From assembly GCA_003532715.1 (NCBI GenBank), contig DOEZ01000640.1, positions 1,521-6,828 on the forward strand: 5,308 bases of DNA, written 5' to 3'. Below are positions 1 through 4,906 of this stretch, one piece after another (within the stretch, counting starts at the first letter, position 1; each line of letters begins with the position of its first letter). The notes below the pieces were generated by a model that searched no databases, was not told where the DNA came from, and worked only from the letters and a program-made list of their open reading frames with translations. The stretch is from Planctomycetaceae bacterium. GTDB lineage: Bacteria; Planctomycetota; Planctomycetia; Pirellulales; Thermoguttaceae. The translations under genes and the position numbers were made by a program.

Positions 1-16
1 AACCCCGACCGTAAGG

Positions 17-39
17 GAGCGGGCAAGCAAGAACCGCTC
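17..39. repeat. REP-like hairpin at window start
   Basis: GAGCGG (17-22) pairs perfectly with CCGCTC (34-39) around an 11-base loop. It lies downstream of the minus-strand membrane-protein gene. No T-run follows it in that gene's direction, so I do not call it an intrinsic terminator. It is probably part of an intergenic repeat, since the preceding bases (CCCCGACCGTAAGGGAGCGG) have the look of a dispersed planctomycete element. The single copy here does not prove that. Confidence 0.35.
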
Positions 40-41
40 GG

Positions 42-71
42 GTGCCCCTCTATGCCGTGAAGCGAATCTTC
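42..71. repeat. Interspersed repeat, copy 1 (diverged)
   Basis: These 30 bases match positions 1737-1766 at 25 of 30 positions without gaps, sharing GTGCC, CTCTA and GCCGTGAA. The first half also resembles the arm of the inverted-repeat element at 4654. The three copies sit only between genes, as expected of a dispersed intergenic repeat family. Function is unknown. Confidence 0.5.
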
Positions 72-95
72 GTGCATGTCGTGAAAAACTAGCTG

Positions 96-149
96 CGTCC
101 TCGTTTCGACTCACCGTCCTCGTTTCGACTCACGCTCGTTTCGACTCAC
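96..149. repeat. 19-bp tandem repeat, about 2.8 copies
   Basis: Two identical 19-base units (CGTCCTCGTTTCGACTCAC) at 96-114 and 115-133 are followed by a 16-base unit at 134-149 that lacks three bases. The array overlaps the 3' end of the minus-strand membrane-protein gene. The unit nearest the gene encodes its last residues (SESKRA), and the stop codon (132-130) lies in the next unit. Each unit carries TGA on the minus strand, so expansion does not lengthen the protein. Confidence 0.85.
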
Positions 150-498
150 TCGATCGTCGGTAAAATCGCGAGACGCAGTCCACCGCACCCCCGGTGATTC
201 CGCCGATCAACCCTCCCGCGACCGCAGCGATCGGCGCGCCCACCGCCATGATGAGCAGGCCCCTCGCTGTACGTCTGACCACGCTACCAAGGACCTCGTT
301 TCCGCAGTAGGCAACGTTGGGCGGCTGGGGAGGCGGCGGGGGTGGGTCGAATTGACGGTATCCGAGGCAGATCATGAAAATGCCCGCCAAGACAAAACCG
401 ACGACCGCAAAACGGAGAGCAAAATACCACGACCTCGGCGCCTTTCGCGTGGGGCTTGGCCATGAGTCGCGGATCGGCGATTCGCACGCGTTCATCAC
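130..498 (-). CDS. Small two-helix membrane protein with glycine-rich segment
   Basis: I do not recognise this 122-residue protein. It has a polar N-terminus, a first hydrophobic helix at about residues 25-46, a proline stretch at 52-60 (PPPPPPQPP), then a second hydrophobic stretch at about 80-106 containing GGLIGGITGG, a glycine-zipper-like pattern. The tail is basic and serine-rich. A simple reading is a hairpin inner-membrane protein with a short proline-rich loop. The GTG start (498-496) directly follows the TGA of the upstream lipoprotein gene, and an ATG follows as codon 2 (495-493). GAGGG lies 6 bases before the GTG and 9 before the ATG, so either could be used. The zero-base junction suggests translational coupling and a shared role with the lipoprotein at the envelope. 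The 3' end runs into a tandem repeat, so the last residues may be variable. Confidence 0.7.
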   Translation of the reverse strand: MMNACESPIRDSWPSPTRKAPRSWYFALRFAVVGFVLAGIFMICLGYRQFDPPPPPPQPPNVAYCGNEVLGSVVRRTARGLLIMAVGAPIAAVAGGLIGGITGGAVDCVSRFYRRSSESKRA

Positions 499-1668
499 TC
501 ACAACCCTCGCATCTTCACGTACCATTGTTTCCATGCCGCAAGGTCGTCGTCCGGCGTCGTCGCGGTCGGGGCTGCGGGCACGACGTGGTTGCGGTTCCA
601 CTCGGCGGCCCACCGGTTGAGACGCGTGCTGACCTCCACTCTCCGCTCGACGTCATCCTTCTCGAACGCGACGAGCAACGCCCGGACCTGGTCTTCGGGT
701 GGCCCGAACTTCAACACGGCGGCGACAGGCGCGGACGGCTCGTTCTCTGCATCCAAGAGAGCGTCGGCGAGCCGCTGGTCGAGATCGACGGGGACTTGCT
801 CGACGAGCACCGCTTCGAGGCTCGGTTCGTAGGCGTCGCGCAGCGTCGCGCGTAGCGTGGTGGCCGACTTGGTCCGACCGACCATGATCTCGATCTCGTC
901 GTCCCGCTCAATGTAGGAAAGGGGCGAGGCGGCGACGAAACGAAAGAACCGTTGCAGCCCGAGTCGGGTTTCGTCGGGTTTTTCGCCGAAACCCTTCGAC
1001 AGTTTTTCGGCGAGTTCGGCGGCGAATTGGATCTTCTGAGCCTTCCATTCGCCCGGATGGACCGGAACCACGACGCGAATCGCCTGGCCGTCGAGCCGAA
1101 TCCACTGGTGTTCGGTCTTGGCGGCCGTCTCGATCCGTTCGAGCGTCTTCGGAACGGGCTGCTCGGGAGAATGCTTCAGCCGGAAGGCCCGGTCTTCGAC
1201 AATTTGGGCGTTGAGCAACGAGTTGACCGTCTTGACGAACGATTGGGCGTTCGGAATCGTGATGAGCTGCGCGGCGCCGAGCTTGCCGTTGGGTTCGCGG
1301 TAGTGGCCGATCGGTTCGACGCGGACGGTCTTGGCCAACTCGGCAATTCTCTCGGTTCTGGCGTTGTCGTGGGCCGACTGGCCGGGCGACCCGGTCGCCT
1401 CGCGCATCTTCTTGAGTTGCCGATGCAGCGGCCAGTCGAGCAGCATGACCGAATCGTCGCGGACGAATTCGGGAATCTGTTCGACGCCTCGACCGTGACG
1501 GTCATCGCCCGAGTCGTGGACGCCGTCGTAGTTCAGGACGATTTGCAGCACGTCCGCCGCCTCGTCATGGAACCAGCTCAACCGCTGGCCATCGAGTCTG
1601 ACGCAGCCGGGCAGAAGGACGGCCAACCCGAGCAGACCTGAGAGCAACGCCTTACGGTTAGCTTGCAT
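499..1668 (-). CDS. Predicted lipoprotein of unknown function
   Basis: The 389-residue product starts with a basic N-region (QANRK), a leucine-rich core (residues 7-19) and a lipobox-like LPGC with Cys22, so it is probably exported and lipid-anchored. Proline at -2 is less usual but tolerated. The mature part is mostly hydrophilic and charged, with no transmembrane helix. Residues about 115-165 and 190-300 look like alternating alpha/beta segments. The C-terminus (residues 353-386) is tryptophan-rich, with WAAEWNRNH and LAAWKQWYVKMR. I recognise no catalytic motif and no named family. The start is well supported by AAGGAGGTG four bases upstream and a TATAAT box further up. The gene abuts the membrane protein gene downstream, and the two probably form one transcript. 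Long open frames on the opposite strand (for example 952-1641) are GC-driven shadows. Confidence 0.85.
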   Translation of the reverse strand: MQANRKALLSGLLGLAVLLPGCVRLDGQRLSWFHDEAADVLQIVLNYDGVHDSGDDRHGRGVEQIPEFVRDDSVMLLDWPLHRQLKKMREATGSPGQSAHDNARTERIAELAKTVRVEPIGHYREPNGKLGAAQLITIPNAQSFVKTVNSLLNAQIVEDRAFRLKHSPEQPVPKTLERIETAAKTEHQWIRLDGQAIRVVVPVHPGEWKAQKIQFAAELAEKLSKGFGEKPDETRLGLQRFFRFVAASPLSYIERDDEIEIMVGRTKSATTLRATLRDAYEPSLEAVLVEQVPVDLDQRLADALLDAENEPSAPVAAVLKFGPPEDQVRALLVAFEKDDVERRVEVSTRLNRWAAEWNRNHVVPAAPTATTPDDDLAAWKQWYVKMRGL

Positions 1669-1672
1669 AGTA

Positions 1673-1681
1673 CACCTCCTT
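1673..1681 (-). promoter_or_regulatory. Strong ribosome binding site of lipoprotein gene
   Basis: On the minus strand the sequence is AAGGAGGTG then TACT then ATG. This matches the anti-Shine-Dalgarno end of 16S rRNA essentially perfectly at good spacing, and fixes the start at 1668. It is much stronger than the sites of the other genes here. Confidence 0.85.
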
Positions 1682-1686
1682 GGTTT

Positions 1687-1717
1687 GGTTCGCCACGCGG
1701 TGACGTGGAAGGGAACC
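1687..1717 (-). other. Two-part hairpin in 5' leader of lipoprotein gene
   Basis: The outer stem GGTTC (1687-1691) pairs with GAACC (1713-1717). The inner stem CCACG (1693-1697) pairs with CGTGG (1704-1708), with small internal loops. It lies between the TATAAT box and the ribosome site, so it would form near the 5' end of the transcript. It could stabilise the mRNA or affect translation. A role is not shown. Confidence 0.35.
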
Positions 1718-1721
1718 GTGG

Positions 1722-1727
1722 ATTATA
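1722..1727 (-). promoter_or_regulatory. Probable -10 box (TATAAT) of lipoprotein/membrane-protein pair
   Basis: A perfect TATAAT on the minus strand, preceded by TG, lies about 53 bases upstream of the ATG in otherwise GC-rich DNA. No good TTGACA is seen 16-18 bases further upstream, so this would be a -10-dominated promoter. The region where a -35 box should be is occupied by the interspersed repeat at 1734-1766. Confidence 0.5.
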
Positions 1728-1733
1728 CATCGC

Positions 1734-1766
1734 AGTGTGCCACTCTACGCCGTGAACCGAGTTTTC
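1734..1766. repeat. Interspersed repeat, copy 2
   Basis: It begins with AGTGTGCCACT, identical to 4654-4664, and continues with bases 25/30 identical to 42-71. It thus links the repeat at the window start with the inverted-repeat element upstream of the dehydrogenase. It occupies the expected -35 region of the minus-strand TATAAT promoter. Confidence 0.6.
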
Positions 1767-1833
1767 AGGCCATTTGACGTAACTTGTTGCCAGTCTTCAG
1801 GATGTTCGGCACACGATTTTGTTGCGAATCGGC

Positions 1834-1850
1834 TCATCCCGCAGGGATGA
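1834..1850. repeat. REP-like hairpin A
   Basis: TCATCCC (1834-1840) and GGGATGA (1844-1850) form a perfect 7-bp stem around a GCA loop. It is the first in a row of palindromes with three-base loops in a stretch without a gene. It is not followed by a T-run on either strand, so a terminator is unlikely. Confidence 0.6.
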
Positions 1851-1860
1851 AAGCTATTAG

Positions 1861-1886
1861 CCCCGCGGTCGCGCAGCGACCCGGGG
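1861..1886. repeat. REP-like hairpin B
   Basis: The inner stem GGTCGC (1867-1872) pairs with GCGACC (1876-1881) around a GCA loop, and the outer CCCC (1861-1864) pairs with GGGG (1883-1886) across a small bulge. This very GC-rich hairpin has the same GCA loop as hairpin A, 10 bases away. Confidence 0.6.
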
Positions 1887-1898
1887 TTGGCGAACCAA

Positions 1899-2036
1899 AG
1901 TCGCCTTTCGCTCCGCGAAAGTAGCACGACGCACCGGCCGCGGTTTGCCGATGTAAGCCCCCGTGCGTAAGCTTTCGTGATGCGTCGAGACGCACTCTGC
2001 GGATTCTACGCTACTTTCGCGGAGCGAAAGGCGACT
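1899..2036. repeat. 138-bp element with 27-bp perfect inverted ends
   Basis: Bases 1899-1925 are the exact reverse complement of 2010-2036. Each arm contains its own small hairpin: TTTCGC-TCC-GCGAAA at 1906-1920, and TTTCGC-GGA-GCGAAA at 2015-2029. The 84-base centre has one more palindrome, TGCGTC-GA-GACGCA (1981-1994), and no open frame of note. It could be a paired REP structure (BIME-like) or a very short non-autonomous element. I see no target-site duplication at its edges. The window's last 18 bases repeat the left arm together with the two bases before it. Confidence 0.7.
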
Positions 2037-2096
2037 ATGGCGGAGCGAAAGGCGATTTTGGCGGAGCGAAGGGCGATTTTGGCGGAGCGAAGGGCG
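2019..2096. repeat. 21-bp tandem repeat, about 3.7 copies
   Basis: Units start at 2019, 2040, 2061 and 2082, each built as GCGGAGCGAA(A/G)GGCGA followed by CTATG or TTTTG. The first unit is part of the right arm of the 138-bp inverted-repeat element, so the array probably arose by tandem duplication of that arm. The period is a multiple of three, so it gives artificial heptapeptide repeats (SPFAPPK type) on the minus strand. I do not regard these as protein. Confidence 0.85.
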
Positions 2097-2119
2097 GTCG
2101 TCGGGCGGTGGTTGTCGCG

Positions 2120-2338
2120 TTAACCGGGGGGCGATATTTCGTCGTGTTTTTCGAGGATGCGTTGGGCCGTGCTCGACGCTTCGGGGAGCAGCGGTTGGCG
2201 GTCGTGGATGCCCTTGAACGTCGAGAGGATGTATTCGACGTCGTCGCGGCCGATGCCGTAGAGGGGGACATGCCGGATGGCGTTGATCGGCGCAAAACCG
2301 CGCGATAGAATCGAGGCTATCACCCGGCCAGTTCTCAT
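2120..2338 (-). pseudogene. Remnant resembling the C-terminus of a DNA methyltransferase/restriction protein
   Basis: This 72-codon frame contains LYGIGRDDVEYILSTF (residues 26-41), then a loop, then STAQRILEKHDEI (residues 56-68). This resembles the common ending of Eco57I-type and related adenine DNA methyltransferases, where a 'LYG-(x)-(D/E)-(x)-YIL-x-TF' helix precedes a final 'RT-x-x-IL-x-x-YDE' helix. That is family knowledge from memory, not a search. The conserved part covers about 2138-2266. The residues before it (1-24) look unrelated, the frame meets a stop three codons upstream of its ATG, and no catalytic motif (NPPY, FxGxG) is present. There is no clear ribosome site. It is probably the tail of a lost gene, stranded between the repeat cluster and the next gene. 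A small real gene cannot be excluded. Confidence 0.45.
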
Positions 2339-2452
2339 TTTGTGGGTTCAATGGGCATCTTGTTCGTGCTCCCGCAAGACGGTGGCGATGCGCCAGTGGC
2401 GTCCCATTCAAGGTCAGGCCGGGCTCGACTTCCGCTAAGATTATCGAGAGAC

Positions 2453-2456
2453 GAGG
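2453..2456 (+). promoter_or_regulatory. Ribosome binding site of propeller-protein gene
   Basis: GAGG lies six bases before the ATG at 2463. It is short but well placed, and supports this start, which is also the one that gives a complete signal peptide. Confidence 0.5.
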
Positions 2457-2462
2457 CCCTCC

Positions 2463-3614
2463 ATGAGATGCGTCCGAGTCTTCCTGGCGATGCTGCTGCT
2501 GGCATCGCCATATTTTGGTTCGGTTTCCGTGGTTTTCGGGCAGGAGGAAGCACGCCCGGGCAGCACTTCCAACGAGCTCGCCGCCGGTTTCCACCCGATT
2601 CACGAGGGCTACGCCGCGTATCCTCGCGTCGTCGAGTTGACCGACGGAGAGCTGCTGGCGACGTTCGACCATCGCACCGTGGCCGGCCGGGCCATCGGTT
2701 CGACGCGTAGCTCCGACGGCGGCCGAACCTGGGGCGAATATCGACCCCTATCCAAGGACGCGGGCGGCGTCGATCTGGCCAACGCCTTCCCGCTGCAACT
2801 CGACGATGGGACTATCCTTGTGGCGTGCCGCCGCAATCGACCGGCCGCGTCGCGCTACCGACTCGAAGTTCATGCAAGCAACGACCAAGGGCGTAGTTGG
2901 GCGTTGCGTTCGATTCTCGCCGAGGGACGCAAGGGACTTTGGGAGCCGCTGTTGCTCTTGATGCCCGATGGAACGATTCAAGCCTATTACGCCAGCGAGG
3001 AATCCTCGCATCCCGACCAGACGATCGAAATCCGTGTTTCGACGGATCGCGGCAAGACGTGGTCGACGCCCACGACGGTTGCCGCGAAGAGAGGTTCGCG
3101 CGACGGAATGCCGGGCGTGACGCGGTTGCCCTCGGGCGAGCTTCTCGTGGTGTTCGAGGCCCAGGACATGCCGCCCTTTCGTTTCATCTTGCGAGCGGTT
3201 CGATCGAACGACGGGGGTCGGACGTGGCCGAACCATCGCGAGTTGGTTTACCGCCCTTCGGCGCCCACGTCCGACCGCTGGTCGGCCGGCGCGCCGGCGA
3301 TCGTCCTAACCAGATCGGGAAGCCTTCTGGCCGCATTTCAAACCGACGAGCGGGTTTCGTACCATCGCAACACGCGGGAAAACGACCCGCGACATCCCAA
3401 CTACAACTATGTCCGACACACGACGTTGGCCGTCATCCGAAGCGATGACGGCGGCAAGACCTGGAGCAAACCATCCTATCTCTTGGGCGGGCCGGGAGAT
3501 CCCGCCTGCTGGAACGGATTGTATTCGCTGCGCGACGGCGGCGTGCTCGTACTCACAACGCATCGCGGCCGTGTGTGGTGCAAGAGAACGGATAACGCGT
3601 TGAGCGAGGATTAG
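2463..3614 (+). CDS. Exported sialidase-fold glycosidase-like protein (five Asp boxes; possibly GH93-like)
   Basis: The 383-residue product has a signal peptide (residues 1-26, probable cut after VFG before Gln27) and five Asp boxes (S-x-D-x-G-x-T/S-W) at residues 83-90, 139-146, 193-200, 248-255 and 327-334. These mark the turns of a six-bladed sialidase-type beta-propeller. Arg55 in YPRVV sits where sialidases place an early active-site arginine. Glu161 in LWEP and Glu232 in VFEAQD are 71 residues apart, close to the spacing I recall for the two catalytic glutamates of GH93 exo-arabinanases. So the protein may cleave arabinan or another glycan rather than sialic acid. It acts outside the cytoplasm. 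Neighbours do not help: it stands alone on the plus strand and converges on the lactate dehydrogenase gene. Databases would likely call it 'exo-alpha-sialidase' or 'BNR repeat protein'; the substrate is not established. Confidence 0.85.
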   Translation: MRCVRVFLAMLLLASPYFGSVSVVFGQEEARPGSTSNELAAGFHPIHEGYAAYPRVVELTDGELLATFDHRTVAGRAIGSTRSSDGGRTWGEYRPLSKDAGGVDLANAFPLQLDDGTILVACRRNRPAASRYRLEVHASNDQGRSWALRSILAEGRKGLWEPLLLLMPDGTIQAYYASEESSHPDQTIEIRVSTDRGKTWSTPTTVAAKRGSRDGMPGVTRLPSGELLVVFEAQDMPPFRFILRAVRSNDGGRTWPNHRELVYRPSAPTSDRWSAGAPAIVLTRSGSLLAAFQTDERVSYHRNTRENDPRHPNYNYVRHTTLAVIRSDDGGKTWSKPSYLLGGPGDPACWNGLYSLRDGGVLVLTTHRGRVWCKRTDNALSED

Positions 3615-3620
3615 CCCGTA

Positions 3621-4601
3621 TTAGTTGGAATCCCGCGATTCGTTGTCAAGTTGTCGGAGAGCCTCTTTGAGGATTTCGGCCGAGGCGGACAGCGACTTGC
3701 GTTCTTCGGGGTCCAACGGCGCTTCGATGATTCGTTCGACGCCGTTTTGCGCGACGATGCTCGGCACGCCCAGGCAGACGTCGCCCAGGCCGTACTCGCC
3801 GTCGAGCAGGGTCGAGACGGTCAGGACGCTCCGCTGGTTGCGCAAGACCGCCCCGACGATGCGCGTCATGGCCATGCCGACGGCGAACCAGGTCGCTCCC
3901 TTGTAGTCGATGATGTGGTAGGCCGAGTCGCGGACCTCTTGTTCGATGCGGCGTCGTTCTTCGCGCCATTGGGCGCACCGTCCGCACATCGGGCAGTAGT
4001 CCTCCATGCTCATTCCGGCGATGTGGGTCATCGACCAGGCGGCGAACTCACTGTCGCCGTGTTCGCCGAGGACGTAAGCGTGGACGTTATGCACGTCGAC
4101 CAGGCAGTGCCGGCTCAAGAGGTGGCGCAGCCGGGCGCTGTCGAGCACGGTGCCCGAGCCGATCAAGCGGCCCTTTTCCCAGCCCGACTGCCGCAGCGCG
4201 ACGTGGGTGAGCACGTCGACCGGGTTGGTGACGATCAGCAGGACGGCCTTCGAGCCTTGCTCGACCACCTCGCCGACGATCGAGCGGACGATGGCCGCGT
4301 TCTTCTGGAGCAGTTCGATTCGCGTTTGGCCGGGCCGCTGGGCCGCGCCGGCCGTGACGACCACCATGTCGGCGTCGGCGTGATCCGACGCATCGCCCAC
4401 CCGAATCGACACGCTGGGGAAGAAGGGCTGCCCGTGGGCCAGGTCGAGCACCTGTCCGCGCGCCAGGTCGTCGTTTTTGTCGAGCAAGACGATTTCGTTG
4501 GCCAGCCCGCTTTGGGCCAGCGCGTAGCAGAAGGTCGAGCCGACGGCTCCCGCGCCGACGACGACGACCTTGCGTTTGCCGGATTTCTGGCTTTCGCTCA
4601 T
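3621..4601 (-). CDS. ldh: L-lactate dehydrogenase
   Basis: This 326-residue cytoplasmic enzyme interconverts pyruvate and L-lactate with NAD(H). The Rossmann motif GAGAVG is at residues 16-21, and Asp41 (LLDKN) selects NAD. The specificity loop AGAAQRPGQTR has Gln88 at the position of Gln102 of classic lactate dehydrogenases (malate dehydrogenases have Arg) and Arg94 as the mobile catalytic arginine. Also present are Asn126 (TNPVD), Asp154 and Arg157 (VLDSARLR), the catalytic His181 (GEHGDS) and Thr237 (KGATW). The length is normal. An oddity is CPMCGRC (Cys203, Cys206, Cys209) in the variable segment after the catalytic histidine. GGAG lies seven bases before the ATG. A weak TTGGTT / AATAGT promoter pair lies about 20-55 bases upstream. 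The gene ends 6 bp from the convergent propeller-protein gene. Malate dehydrogenase is the alternative, made unlikely by Gln88. Confidence 0.95.
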   Translation of the reverse strand: MSESQKSGKRKVVVVGAGAVGSTFCYALAQSGLANEIVLLDKNDDLARGQVLDLAHGQPFFPSVSIRVGDASDHADADMVVVTAGAAQRPGQTRIELLQKNAAIVRSIVGEVVEQGSKAVLLIVTNPVDVLTHVALRQSGWEKGRLIGSGTVLDSARLRHLLSRHCLVDVHNVHAYVLGEHGDSEFAAWSMTHIAGMSMEDYCPMCGRCAQWREERRRIEQEVRDSAYHIIDYKGATWFAVGMAMTRIVGAVLRNQRSVLTVSTLLDGEYGLGDVCLGVPSIVAQNGVERIIEAPLDPEERKSLSASAEILKEALRQLDNESRDSN

Positions 4602-4608
4602 GTCGATG

Positions 4609-4612
4609 CTCC
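4609..4612 (-). promoter_or_regulatory. Ribosome binding site of ldh
   Basis: GGAG on the minus strand lies seven bases before the ATG at 4601. This agrees with the start that leaves only ten residues before the first beta strand of the Rossmann fold. Confidence 0.55.
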
Positions 4613-4653
4613 GCGAGGGCCGGGACTATTCACGAGATAATGACATTGAACCA

Positions 4654-4799
4654 AGTGTGCCACTGCTTGCCGCTGAAAAGGCTGTACTTCGAGCGTTGGC
4701 GGCACTGCTTGCGGCCTTCACGAACCGCTGACCTTTCCGGCAAGCAGTGCGAACTGTACGTTCAACGATGATCGGCTATTCCGCAAGCAGTGGCACACT
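4654..4799. repeat. 146-bp element with nested inverted repeats
   Basis: The ends AGTGTGCCACTGCTTGC (4654-4670) and GCAAGCAGTGGCACACT (4783-4799) are exact reverse complements. Inside is a second perfect pair: GCACTGCTTGC (4702-4712) and GCAAGCAGTGC (4740-4750). The core CACTGCTTGC thus occurs four times, twice in each orientation, in mirror order. No open frame fills it. It occupies most of the 305-base gap between the ldh start and the nucleotidyltransferase-like gene. It could be a BIME-like palindromic repeat or a short non-autonomous element. No flanking target duplication is visible. Its left end shares AGTGTGCCACT with 1734-1744. Confidence 0.75.
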
Positions 4800-4906
4800 C
4801 CGGTGAATAACCCGGCTTTGTGGTCAACTCTCCCATTGTCGCGTTTTGTTCGGGTCGTGGCCAGCCCGTCGGGTGGCTGCAACGGGGTTTCGGGCGGCTT
4901 GTTGCC

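Noticed and set aside
952..1641. 229-codon plus-strand frame opposite the lipoprotein gene
   Set aside because: Antisense shadow. The minus strand has the signal peptide, lipobox, perfect ribosome site and promoter.
1834..1886. Intrinsic terminators
   Set aside because: The stems are strong but neither strand has a T-run directly after them, and no gene ends close by.
1745..1927. 60-codon minus-strand frame (ends in QVTSNGLKTRFTA)
   Set aside because: It is made mainly of hairpins A, B and the REP arm, and has no ribosome site. Such frames arise by chance from repeats.
1899..2036. Insertion sequence
   Set aside because: At 138 bp with no transposase frame and no target-site duplication it can at most be a non-autonomous or REP-type element.
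2019..2096. Possible CRISPR array
   Set aside because: Units are contiguous 21-bp copies with no unique spacers, and no cas genes are present.
1857..2672. Long minus-strand open frame of 271 codons across the repeat cluster
   Set aside because: It is low-complexity, Arg/Pro/Ser-rich translation of palindromes and the 21-bp tandem array. It runs antisense into the signal-peptide region of the plus-strand propeller-protein gene and overlaps the methyltransferase-like remnant out of frame.
3651..4640. 329-codon plus-strand frame opposite ldh
   Set aside because: It is antisense to a well-supported enzyme, with Asp/Val/Gly/Arg-rich translation typical of the complementary strand in high-GC genes.
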